From an uncultured Fibrobacterota bacterium (lineage in GTDB: Bacteria; Fibrobacterota; Chitinivibrionia; Chitinivibrionales; CAIOZP01): a stretch of 8,013 nucleotides of DNA. The stretch is from positions 1 to 8,013 of the forward strand of contig CAIOZP010000481.1 of NCBI GenBank assembly GCA_903862805.1, in the 5' to 3' direction. A program made the position numbers and the translations under genes. Positions within the stretch are counted from its first letter, which is position 1, and each line of letters starts with the position of its first letter. Shown piece after piece: positions 1 through 7,120 of this stretch. The notes beneath the pieces are model-generated. The model was not told where the DNA came from. It ran no database searches and was given only the letters and a program-made list of their open reading frames with translations.

Positions 1-44
1 GGCATCTCCTTTGTTATGGTTGTTGTGATTCATAACATGATGCC
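1..44. repeat. Nested inverted repeat (hairpin) at window edge
   Basis: Two perfect 6-bp arm pairs are nested: GGCATC (1-6) pairs with GATGCC (39-44), and GTTATG (13-18) pairs with CATAAC (31-36), around a 12-nt loop. The two stems are separated by an asymmetric internal loop of 6 and 2 nt. A run of five T follows at about 54-58, but it is too far from the stem for a classic terminator. It may be the 3' end of a structure belonging to a gene outside the window, or a regulatory hairpin. What lies to its left is not visible. Confidence 0.35.
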
Positions 45-124
45 TGGCCCGCTCTTTTTACAAGGGCTTATTTATTATTGTGGGATGACTGTGAAAATAA
101 AAACAAATCACACCGAGTCTATTG

Positions 125-153
125 TTGAACAGGCCTGATGCAGACAATATTTA
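125..153 (+). promoter_or_regulatory. Candidate sigma70-type promoter for the methyltransferase
   Basis: TTGAAC (125-130) and TATTTA (148-153) are separated by exactly 17 nt, about 95 nt before the first start codon of the downstream methyltransferase. Both boxes deviate from consensus (TTGACA/TATAAT), and the surrounding DNA is AT-rich, so chance is a real possibility. This is a weak call based only on box similarity and spacing. Confidence 0.2.
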
Positions 154-248
154 TGCCCGAACGAAACGATCTCTTGCACAATGAAATCCTGCACCGGAGT
201 TCCGCTTTCTTCCGGATGTATATTTCAGCCGGAATTTTCTGAACCAAA

Positions 249-1139
249 ATGATCGGAAATAAAATGAGCTCGATCACTGCGTGTGAAATCTGCAAAACGC
301 CTTTGAATATTTGGCAACTCGATTCGGAGAATGAACTCGATCTCTGCCCGTCATGCAATCATGTCGAGCGGGATATGAAGCGTTGTCCATCGGGCGCTCG
401 TCGTCATCCCTGGGGCGGCGTTGGGGCTTTCGACAGATTTCGTCTGGCACTTACATGGCGTTCGCAGGCGAGGGCTTTGCAAAAGAGAAACGTCGATCCG
501 AAAGATCTTCTTGAAATAGGATTCGGCGCTGGAATTCTTCTCGAACGCCATTTAACCGAAGGCCGGAATGTTCAGGGCAGTGAAGCCGAGATGCTCGAAC
601 GACCAGTCGGAGACGATCTTCTCCAGCGCATCGTTCACCACAAGGTCTGTGCAGAGGATTTATCTCTTGCGCCTGAATCGATCGATCTGTTTTACGGAGT
701 GCATGTGATTGAGCATCTACTCGATCCTTGCAAAGTTTTCGCGACAGCAGCGAAATCTCTTCGACCAAACGGTGTCATTCATTTCGTTACGCCTGCGGGT
801 GATTCTTTGGGCCTGAAATTTTTCGGAACCGCATGGTGGAATCTCGAAGATCCGACTCACATCCGTTTCTTCTCGCCCGATTCGTTAAAGCTCGCATTGA
901 GCAAGGCCGGGTTCGACAGAATCGAAATCAGAAGACCATGGTGGGACAGCCTCGGAGTTGAATCGGCAAGCCTTCTTCGCCGATTAGGTTTAGGTAATAA
1001 CAGCGAGCACGGCGCGCTCGGCAATTCCTTTGGGCGAGTTTTGTTGTTGATGATGATGCCATTGTTCTTTGTTCTGCGAACTTTTGTTCCGAAACTGCGG
1101 CCGAGCCTTGAGGTAGTGGCGCAGAAGCGGATTGTTTGA
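249..1139 (+). CDS. Class I SAM-dependent methyltransferase with N-terminal zinc-ribbon-like motif
   Basis: This is a predicted cytoplasmic or membrane-associated methyltransferase of 296 residues; the substrate is unknown. Four cysteines (C12, C15, C33, C36, two CxxC pairs) form a zinc-ribbon-like N terminus. The Rossmann core follows: motif I LLEIGFGAG at about 87-95 (SAM glycine loop), an acidic post-strand-2 segment VQGSEAE at about 108-114, and the strand-4 motif with VHVIEHLLDP at about 151-160, the arrangement of the Methyltransf_23/UbiE-like group. PTHIRFFSPDSL (202-213) is a common segment of this group, and a hydrophobic stretch at about 263-280 may contact the membrane. The protein ends in LEVVAQKR, the usual final strand, so it looks complete. 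Homologues with this layout often sit in polysaccharide or lipid pathways, but nothing here identifies the acceptor. The start is ambiguous: the second ATG at 264 has GGAA 7 nt upstream (253-256), better spaced than anything before 249, so the protein may start five codons later. Confidence 0.9.
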   Translation: MIGNKMSSITACEICKTPLNIWQLDSENELDLCPSCNHVERDMKRCPSGARRHPWGGVGAFDRFRLALTWRSQARALQKRNVDPKDLLEIGFGAGILLERHLTEGRNVQGSEAEMLERPVGDDLLQRIVHHKVCAEDLSLAPESIDLFYGVHVIEHLLDPCKVFATAAKSLRPNGVIHFVTPAGDSLGLKFFGTAWWNLEDPTHIRFFSPDSLKLALSKAGFDRIEIRRPWWDSLGVESASLLRRLGLGNNSEHGALGNSFGRVLLLMMMPLFFVLRTFVPKLRPSLEVVAQKRIV

Positions 1140-1389
1140 CAGTCTGGAAGGCATTCTTGAGTTGGTTGGCAAATATGAAGCGACAACAGAAATCGCGCTT
1201 ATAGCCACTACGGAAGTATCGAAGGGTGCAGAGATCCTACAAGAGCATCTGATTATTGATCGCAGAGTATTGATCCGTTATTTCGATCGGGCTTATAGCA
1301 TCAATTCTCATTCAAACCCATTGGAGAGAATGGTCGAGCAGCTCGCAAGATTGTCCACGACGTATCGTAAGATCTTCTATGCTTTGTAA
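1132..1389 (+). CDS. Possible small hypothetical protein coupled to the methyltransferase
   Basis: This is an 85-residue reading frame that I do not recognise. It would start at a TTG that overlaps the last 8 nt of the methyltransferase gene in another frame, a geometry consistent with translational coupling. No strong Shine-Dalgarno site is visible (only AGAAG about 7 nt before). The predicted protein looks globular and helical, rich in E, L, I and R, with no cysteine, no membrane segment and no motif I can name. It occupies the only space between the methyltransferase and the convergent GH18 gene, and its stop (1387-1389) lies about 40 nt from the stop of that gene. It could be a genuine small gene, the remnant of a larger one, or a chance open frame. 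Lack of an ATG and of a good ribosome site keeps confidence low. Confidence 0.35.
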   Translation: MFDSLEGILELVGKYEATTEIALIATTEVSKGAEILQEHLIIDRRVLIRYFDRAYSINSHSNPLERMVEQLARLSTTYRKIFYAL

Positions 1390-1426
1390 TCTGGCCGGTA
1401 GAGAAATATTCATTTCAGTAATGGTC

Positions 1427-2760
1427 TTATCGGATAACTATTCTTTGCACGTATTTTGCACCATCCATACCCATTATCTCGGCAATATACAAGCCTTTGG
1501 CTAATTTCCCTTCAATAGGAACTCTCGATGAATGTCCGCCAAGATTATGGTACGCAATAATCTTTCCTGCCGGTGAATAGATTCTAAGGGCCATTGCGGG
1601 CTCAGAGAGAACCAGGGATGTTCCTGAAAGAGTAAGGTTTGGAATCTGGCGCATCTGAGGGTTATTGGAAATTGCCATTGGCTTGTCGAGGAGAATGCGC
1701 TCGCGTTGCAATGCGTTGAGGAGGGATTTGTCGCCAATTGCATCGCATACAAGATCCCAGCATGCTGTTCCCCCACATTTACTCCATGCAGTATCTACCC
1801 TTTTGGCTATTTCGTGAGGTCCAGCGTAGTAATATGTATTGCTAATATAAAAAGTCGTATCTTTGGTGTATGCGAGTGAATCATTCGCCAGAAGTGCCCG
1901 ATAAGATTGTGTGGCCTGGGATGGACTCCAGTCGAGTGGTGAAACGCCATAGAAAGGTAGTGCAATGATCAGTTTGGATTTCGGCAGAGACCTCGTGTTC
2001 GTCCAGTAAGCAACATTCAAATTGATCGAGTCGGATGCCGAGGGGCCAAAGAAATACATCATCGGAGTGACATAGTCTAAAAGAATCAGCGTGTTTGCTG
2101 TAATGTAGCGATCCGAATAAGAAGGTTCTGCAATTGCAGCAGCAGACAATGTCTTTCCAACGAAAGGTTCTTTGGAACCTGTGATTGTATCCCATGTTGC
2201 CTTTTCAACTGTTTCTTGGGCTGTAAGTGAGTCCCTGATAGCTTTCATCAGGCTTTCATATTTTAATCCAATAGAAGCATCCGACCACGCACTGGTGTAT
2301 GGCTCCCAGTCATTGTCAATTCCGTCAAGATCGTATGATCTTACCAGATTCATCATATGTGTAATAAAGTTTTTCTCTGCGCTTGAGTCGCTGGCAATCG
2401 TGTCCATCATGAGATCTGGATCGTATGTTACTCCTGCCCCGCCAGCAAAACTGAGGATCACTTTCGTTCCGGCTGCATGGGCTTTCTGCACCATCTTACT
2501 AAGGAGTACATCATTGATACTGCGCAGCGGGTTGCCATGTCCATCGGCTGTAAAGAAGGAATAAATGAAATATTCAAATTGGGAGAAATCGATGCTGTCA
2601 AGCTTCGCAGGACTGATGTACTCCTGAACATAGAGAAGATTTGTCCCCTTTTGGGCAAACTCACGGGACTGTGGATCTACTTGGAACGGAGCAGTGACTC
2701 GGCAAAGGAATACGCGAAACTGAGAGCAAAAAAGGCAAGTGCCATCCTGATTGTTTTCAT
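1427..2760 (-). CDS. Secreted GH18 chitinase-like glycoside hydrolase with C-terminal sorting-type tail; frame-disrupted near the signal peptide
   Basis: Predicted extracellular endo-acting hydrolase of chitin-like beta-1,4-GlcNAc polymers. The best start is the ATG at 2760-2758: AAAGGAG lies about 10 nt upstream, and the codons give a textbook signal peptide, MKTIRMALAFFALSFAYSFA, with a Ser-Phe-Ala cleavage site. That frame stops at TAG 2679-2677. The GH18 body is in the next frame, open from a stop at 2764-2762 down to TAA at 1429-1427; one missing base at about 2680-2705 would join them (about 444 residues). The body shows the first barrel strand (FEYFIYSFF, from about 2578), strand 3 (KVILSFAGGAG), the catalytic motif DGIDNDWE (Glu codon 2305-2303, the acid/base of GH18), LIIALPFYG and the last strand with GGTACWDL. 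The final 60 or so residues (ALRIYSPAGK... LAKGLYIAEI) resemble a Por/type IX sorting domain. The first in-frame ATG of the body (2494) would delete barrel strand 1, so it is not the true start. The usual MxYD after strand 6 reads MMYF here. Confidence 0.85.
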
Positions 2761-2770
2761 ATTAGAACAT

Positions 2771-2778
2771 CTCCTTTA
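2771..2778 (-). promoter_or_regulatory. Ribosome binding site deciding the GH18 gene start
   Basis: On the minus strand this reads TAAAGGAG, a near-perfect Shine-Dalgarno sequence, with 10 nt to the ATG at 2760-2758. It supports 2760 as the translation start of the GH18 gene and therefore shows that the frame break downstream is inside the gene, not a start-site misassignment. Confidence 0.75.
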
Positions 2779-2993
2779 TTGATAATAGCTTCAATCCTAA
2801 GATAGCAGAATGCAAATTTGAAATGATGGAAATGGACGCGAAATATTAGCCAATGGCCTACGAATCCCGCCCGTCGCTTATGTTTATCACCGTATCTCAT
2901 GGCAATATGGAATTGATCTCCCAAACATCCTTTCATTCCTCTTCGTCTAACACCCGCTAAATACAATATGCGGATCAGCAGTTGTTTCGGGCG
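2779..2993. other. Intergenic DNA upstream of the GH18 gene, no gene recognised
   Basis: Open frames here encode basic, His- and Arg-rich strings without domain character, and none has a good ribosome site. It should contain the promoter for the GH18 gene. On the minus strand, TATTAT at about 2784-2789 is a possible -10, but no well-spaced -35 is visible. The left part of the adjoining repeat array merges into this stretch without a clear boundary. Confidence 0.4.
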
Positions 2994-3161
2994 GTGGTGT
3001 TGGAACTTGTTTCGACCATGTTGGATGATATTTCGGTGGCATGGGCACTGTTAACGGTGGCGTTGGATGATCTATCGGCGACATGGGCACGGTTAACGAC
3101 GAAGTCGAACAATGTTTCGGTGTAATCAGACAATATTTCTCTGGAGTCGATCACATCATCA
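2994..3161. repeat. Degenerate 21-nt tandem repeat (about eight units)
   Basis: Eight consecutive 21-nt blocks can be laid out from 2994 (2994, 3015, 3036, 3057, 3078, 3099, 3120, 3141). Most blocks end in TTTCG, TATCG or TAACG, and several share GTTGGATGAT or CATGGGCAC at the same offset. Units 3 and 5 agree at 18 of 21 positions, and unit pairs 2+3 and 4+5 suggest a 42-nt higher-order period. Similarity fades in the last two units. Since 21 nt is seven codons, every frame shows heptad periodicity. The plus frame reads LDDIS, WALLT, LDDLS, WARLT until TAA at 3123-3125; a minus frame is open from 3202 to 2975 with SSN/AH repeats. Neither has a convincing start, so I treat this as a minisatellite or the decayed remains of a heptad-repeat (coiled-coil-like) gene. 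Confidence 0.7.
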
Positions 3162-3229
3162 ACCAGCCTTTTCCTTGAAACGTCGGAATGTCTTCCACTC
3201 AAATCAATGCGTCATGATTTTGTGGGTTT

Positions 3230-3267
3230 AAGAAAAGGCAGGAATCCATCGACTCCTGCCTTTTCTT
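3230..3267 (-). terminator. Intrinsic terminator, possibly bidirectional, after the 1124-residue protein gene
   Basis: AAGAAAAGGCAGGA (3230-3243) and TCCTGCCTTTTCTT (3254-3267) are perfect 14-bp complementary arms around a 10-nt loop. Each strand ends its stem in TTTTCTT after a GC-rich core, so the hairpin can stop transcription from either side. It sits about 20 nt beyond the stop codon of the large minus-strand gene, the expected place for its terminator, and separates that gene from the GH18 gene. Confidence 0.85.
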
Positions 3268-3288
3268 CAATCAATCAATACCCAAAAC

Positions 3289-6200
3289 TCATTTCAAAAC
3301 AATCTTCGACGTCATCACGCCTGACTTTCCGGTGAGCCTTACAACGTATTGCTTTGCCGCAAGTCCGCTGGTGCTCAGATCGATATTAGACGATCCGGCA
3401 GGAAGGTTCATTTGCTTCTCGAAGACCTTTGCGCCCTTCACATCGAACATCGTCACGGTGATATTGTCGGATACCGGCAGCGTTATCCGCAGTGCCGCTC
3501 CGGCGGCTAATATCGATGCCGATTTCAGCAGACCGGCGCGGTTCTTTGCCGATACTACGATTGTGTCGTAGCTGTCGCAGAACAGATTGAACTCTGCCAT
3601 CGAGGCGAAGGCATTTCCATTCTGCTCGGAGGTCGCGAGGAACTTGACGTACACCGCATCTGTTCCGGCGTAAGGCGAATCGAACATCACGGTATGTTCA
3701 CCAGCTGTGGCTGGCAATGATCCGCTGACCGCAGGTGCCCAAGTTGAATTGTCGGATGAAACGAGCACCTGATAATCCTTCACATCCCCGTTGGTTCCAC
3801 CGTCGTTACGCGGCCGGTACGAGAAGGCAAGCATGTTGTTGATCGTAATAGAATTCGTGAGAATCTTGTAAACGATGTAGTGCGGATAGTTCGGCGTGCT
3901 TACCGTGTAGTCGGTATGCCACATCGTTGTGGTATCACCGTCGAGAGTCAGTGCTGCAGCCTCGCTCGTGCTGTTCTGGCTATCGTAGCTATCGACCGAA
4001 ATGTACTTCTGCGGAACTCTCACAAGCGTCGGAACAATCGAGAATGTTCCGCTTGTCGCCGAGAGACTTCCGAGCGTCAGCTTCACGGTATAACCGTTGC
4101 CGGTTCCTGCATCGCTTGCGATTGTCCAGCTAAGACTACCGGTTGCGGCGGCGGTTCCGAGCGATTTCACAAGCGTTCCATTCTTATCAAGTTCGGCGGT
4201 GACGGTGCCGGTCTGGTTTGTGCTCCATGTGATCGGAACAACTGCGCCGACATTATAGGAGCTGCCAGCAGGAGACGTGATGCCGAGTTTCGGTGAATTA
4301 TTGTCGATGGTGAAATCCCATACACCCTGACCCCAGGTCGAAAAATGTACCACTTCCTGTCCGCCGAAATTCGAGCAATAGCAGATCTGGCCCCAGAAGA
4401 GCGGTACATCCGAATCGGTTGCGAGAGGATACCACTTCTGCTGCGCAACAACGAACACGTAAGGTCCCATGCTTGTCGATGCGAAGATGAGTGTTCCTGC
4501 TGCATTGCCGCTCATGCCATTGACATGACAGTCAGGAAAAAGATTCGCGCCGCTACCGGTGACATTTATCCAGGTTGTGCCTCCATCGATGGACAGAACA
4601 GACCGGACACCGGAACCTGACTTCGTTGCAAAGAGGATCGTCTGATCGTTAGGCGCATAGCCCATACCGAAGTTCGGTATTCCCCAACCACTGTCGCCGT
4701 TCGGATCTTCCCAGCCGGTAATCCCTGTTGTCGCAGATGTTGTTACCGCACTCCAGGTTGAACCGCGGTCTGTTGATTTCCAGATGCCGCCTTCCTGCAT
4801 CGCAAAAACGAGGTTGGCAGTCGCATGAGACTGAGCTATTCCCTGAATGTGGTAGTTAGTATTGGTGAAGCTTTTTTCAATACCGGTCGTTGTTCCGCCA
4901 CTGTAGGTTATGCGCCGAAGTGTTTTGGACAGAACCCAGATACAGTCACCGTTTTGCCAATCGCCAACCGATGGAGTGAAATACCGTCCGTTGTCGGTGA
5001 AAGTAAAATCGGTCGGCGTTGACTTGGTTCCGGTCTGACCGGTATAAGTTGATCCGTTGTAGAGCGGAAAGCGGGAGAACGCTTTCGTTCCCTGATAGTT
5101 GTATGACCAACCGATCGTTCCGTCGCCGGTGATGCAGCTTGGACCGTCGCCGCCTCCGACCTGATCGAACGACATCGTGGTAGTTCCGTATGTGCTCGAT
5201 CTGACATCCTGCCAGCCCTGATCCTGTGTTCCGCAGGTCATGTGGTCGGCGCTGTTCTTCCCGTATATGAATCCGCCGCGATAGCATTCCTGCGAAGGCA
5301 CACCAAGCAGCGTGATGTCATAGAACGCCGCTTCCATGGCCGTTTGATTTGCATACGGAACGCTTGTCCACTCGTTGTAAGATCTGAAAACACCGCCATC
5401 GCTGGAGCGGAGAGTCAGAAGCGTTCCTGATTTATCATAGAAGAATTGGTTTCCCTGAAAGTCGGGATGATAGTGAATGCGAACCTTCTGATCGTTGCCG
5501 ACAGCATTCTGATAATATCCCCAGTATGGTTCTGCAGAATAGTCAACCGTCTGACCACCGTCTTTCGAAACACCCGGATTGGTATATCCACCGATTAGAA
5601 TATTCGGATTTTCAGGATCGACACCAGGAAAATGCCCTGCTTCCATGTCGCTTCCGGCGGTGCCGTAATAGTTTGAAGGAATATTGATATAGGTGAACGA
5701 CGTTCCATTAGTGGTGCTGTAGTTCCATTTGGTTCCACCTATAACTACCCAGAGCTTTCTGGAATCGCCGCCGATCGAAATGGTGCCGCCGGTGTTCATC
5801 GTTCCCTTTTGCGTAAACGATGATCCGCCCGAAGCCATGCTGTAAAACTTGCCTTCAATTCCGAGGTAGATGTTGTTATCGTTGTTCTGCTTTGTGGGCC
5901 AACGCGGTTTGTAAAGACATGCGTTGGTGGCCGATGATCCGATCGTCTGGAACACCGTGAATGATGTTCCGAGGTCGGTGGATTTGTAAACCTTCGCGCC
6001 GTCGGTCGCATACATCACGTAATTGTTGGTACGATCGACAATGCAACTGCGGATATTTCCGTTTATGCCGGTCGAATAAGTCCAGTTTGCACCGGCATCG
6101 TCGGTGTAGAGAATGTTTCCGTTTTCGATGCTCGCTACAACACGGCGCCCAGTGCCGTTGGGAACGATGTTAAGGTCGTGGAATCTTGCCGGATATTTGT

Positions 6201-6663
6201 TGTTGATCCGGACGAAATTATCACCGGCAAGTGTTCCTTTCCAGATAAACTCGACGGCACCGTAGTGACCACATGTAACAGCATAAACGGTGTCGGTACC
6301 TTCATCCATTTCGGAAAACTCGAACGAACCCGGCATGTTGAACGGCCCGCGACACGTCCATGATCCTGCAAGCGCGCCACCTGCATATGTGTTAATCCCC
6401 GAATGATTCGGAGACGTTGAAGGAAGTCCCTGACGGATTGCATCGTATGCGTTTTGGGCTGCTGCGGCTTCGGCGCCGGTCCAGTGGCGATTCTTCGCCG
6501 CCATCTTATTGGCGTCGTATTTTTCGTCGGCTTCGTTTTCACCACCAAGCAGAAGCGGACGAACCCATTCCTCGCCGGCTTCACGGAAATTGTATGCCAC
6601 AACACCGAGACCGGCTAAAACCAATCCGGCTGACAATACTAATGCGATCCTGCTTTTACGCAT
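3289..6663 (-). CDS. Large exported multidomain protein: Asp-box/VPS10-like propeller, Ig-like domain, discoidin (F5/8 C) domain, C-terminal sorting tail
   Basis: This is a 1124-residue predicted cell-surface or secreted protein, likely a glycan-binding or glycan-processing factor. Residues 6-25 form a hydrophobic export segment (signal peptide or anchor; no obvious AxA site). Residues about 100-785 contain repeated Asp-box (BNR, SxDxGxxW-like) turns at TDDAGANW (187), STDLGTSF (228), STTNGTSF (316), SKDGGQTV (366), STDRGSTW (630) and SIDGGTTW (691), the signature of sialidase/VPS10/GH74-type beta-propellers. Residues about 790-877 match an Ig-like fold of the Ser-Thr-rich Kre9/KNH type (ITSPAGSSYNVG... 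ITWS). Residues about 885-1030 resemble a discoidin/F5/8 type C (CBM32-like) domain (LTLDGDTTTMWHT). Residues about 1045-1124 form a Por/type IX-like sorting domain ending SKIVLK. AGAAGGGG lies 5 nt before the ATG, supporting the start. Catalytic residues cannot be assigned; it may bind rather than cleave. The family assignment is by motif recognition only. Confidence 0.88.
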   Translation of the reverse strand: MRKSRIALVLSAGLVLAGLGVVAYNFREAGEEWVRPLLLGGENEADEKYDANKMAAKNRHWTGAEAAAAQNAYDAIRQGLPSTSPNHSGINTYAGGALAGSWTCRGPFNMPGSFEFSEMDEGTDTVYAVTCGHYGAVEFIWKGTLAGDNFVRINNKYPARFHDLNIVPNGTGRRVVASIENGNILYTDDAGANWTYSTGINGNIRSCIVDRTNNYVMYATDGAKVYKSTDLGTSFTVFQTIGSSATNACLYKPRWPTKQNNDNNIYLGIEGKFYSMASGGSSFTQKGTMNTGGTISIGGDSRKLWVVIGGTKWNYSTTNGTSFTYINIPSNYYGTAGSDMEAGHFPGVDPENPNILIGGYTNPGVSKDGGQTVDYSAEPYWGYYQNAVGNDQKVRIHYHPDFQGNQFFYDKSGTLLTLRSSDGGVFRSYNEWTSVPYANQTAMEAAFYDITLLGVPSQECYRGGFIYGKNSADHMTCGTQDQGWQDVRSSTYGTTTMSFDQVGGGDGPSCITGDGTIGWSYNYQGTKAFSRFPLYNGSTYTGQTGTKSTPTDFTFTDNGRYFTPSVGDWQNGDCIWVLSKTLRRITYSGGTTTGIEKSFTNTNYHIQGIAQSHATANLVFAMQEGGIWKSTDRGSTWSAVTTSATTGITGWEDPNGDSGWGIPNFGMGYAPNDQTILFATKSGSGVRSVLSIDGGTTWINVTGSGANLFPDCHVNGMSGNAAGTLIFASTSMGPYVFVVAQQKWYPLATDSDVPLFWGQICYCSNFGGQEVVHFSTWGQGVWDFTIDNNSPKLGITSPAGSSYNVGAVVPITWSTNQTGTVTAELDKNGTLVKSLGTAAATGSLSWTIASDAGTGNGYTVKLTLGSLSATSGTFSIVPTLVRVPQKYISVDSYDSQNSTSEAAALTLDGDTTTMWHTDYTVSTPNYPHYIVYKILTNSITINNMLAFSYRPRNDGGTNGDVKDYQVLVSSDNSTWAPAVSGSLPATAGEHTVMFDSPYAGTDAVYVKFLATSEQNGNAFASMAEFNLFCDSYDTIVVSAKNRAGLLKSASILAAGAALRITLPVSDNITVTMFDVKGAKVFEKQMNLPAGSSNIDLSTSGLAAKQYVVRLTGKSGVMTSKIVLK

Positions 6664-6668
6664 AAAAA

Positions 6669-6676
6669 CCCCTTCT
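6669..6676 (-). promoter_or_regulatory. Ribosome binding site of the 1124-residue protein gene
   Basis: On the minus strand this reads AGAAGGGG, 5 nt before the ATG at 6663-6661. The purine-rich core supports the chosen start; there is no competing in-frame start nearby, and the hydrophobic export segment begins at once after it. Confidence 0.6.
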
Positions 6677-6741
6677 TTTTTGCGTCAACTATTATTAAAG
6701 ATCAATAATTCGGGTTTACTTGAGATTTCAGGAACACTTCC

Positions 6742-6757
6742 CGGTAGCATGATACCG
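6742..6757. repeat. Short inverted repeat upstream of the 1124-residue protein gene
   Basis: CGGTA (6742-6746) and TACCG (6753-6757) flank a 6-nt spacer, about 80 nt upstream of the minus-strand start codon. The position would suit an operator or a 5' leader element, but 5-bp arms are short enough to arise by chance. Confidence 0.2.
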
Positions 6758-7120
6758 AAAGAGTACCCCTTTTTCAATATGGAACTCGCCTCGTCAATCC
6801 TATACATGCACAATAGTTTAAGCAAGAAACGAAAATAAAGACGAAGATTCTGCCTGCTGAGCAAAGAATGTGGTAACTGCTGTTAACAAATGGAATTTAC
6901 GCCTGCGAAACGACGCGAAAAATATCTTGTCGGGAAGGGCCACGAATCGGAAATTATGTTTGAACCGGACTTTTGATCGTCATGGCAATAGTCACTTACT
7001 GGCGTATCGGAGTAGTCGATACGGTCGTGTTGCTTGTGGCCGCGATCGCGACGGGAGCTTTGCTTCATCGTTCTGGTGAATTTTATCCCTTCTACGATGG
7101 TTCTCACTCGTGTAGGCAAA
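6758..7120. other. Intergenic stretch without a recognisable gene
   Basis: No reading frame here has protein-like character together with a ribosome site. The best is a plus-strand frame from ATG 6982 with one hydrophobic segment (VVLLVAAIATGALL), but it lacks a Shine-Dalgarno site and runs through the terminator of the opposite gene. The stretch holds a 7-bp inverted repeat, CGTATCG (7003-7009) with CGATACG (7017-7023), and a 10-nt palindrome CGCGATCGCG (7041-7050), whose roles are unknown. It should carry the promoter of the large minus-strand gene. Confidence 0.4.

Noticed and set aside
90..112. TGTGA…TCACA inverted repeat resembling a CRP site
   Set aside because: The spacer is 13 nt instead of the 6 nt of CRP-type operators, and the region is AT-rich, so 5-nt arms are easily found by chance.
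1411..1440. Terminator between the convergent methyltransferase and GH18 genes
   Set aside because: Only a short near-palindrome (TTATCGGATAA) overlapping the GH18 stop is present; no GC-rich stem or T tract.
2728..2733. Six-T run in the GH18 signal peptide as a programmed slippage site
   Set aside because: Shifting at the T run would replace the well-formed hydrophobic core and cleavage site (ALSFAYSFA) with Cys- and Arg-containing residues, so the frame break more likely lies after the cleavage site.
2975..3202. 75-codon minus-strand frame across the 21-nt repeat
   Set aside because: It is open only because the repeat keeps frame; no ribosome site, no domain character, and the opposite frame is open over much of the same repeat. 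Kept only as part of the repeat description.
3332..6173. Numerous 60-140 codon frames within the large minus-strand gene
   Set aside because: They are shadows of a gene with clear domains; the compositions are Arg/Ser/Cys-rich without motifs or ribosome sites.
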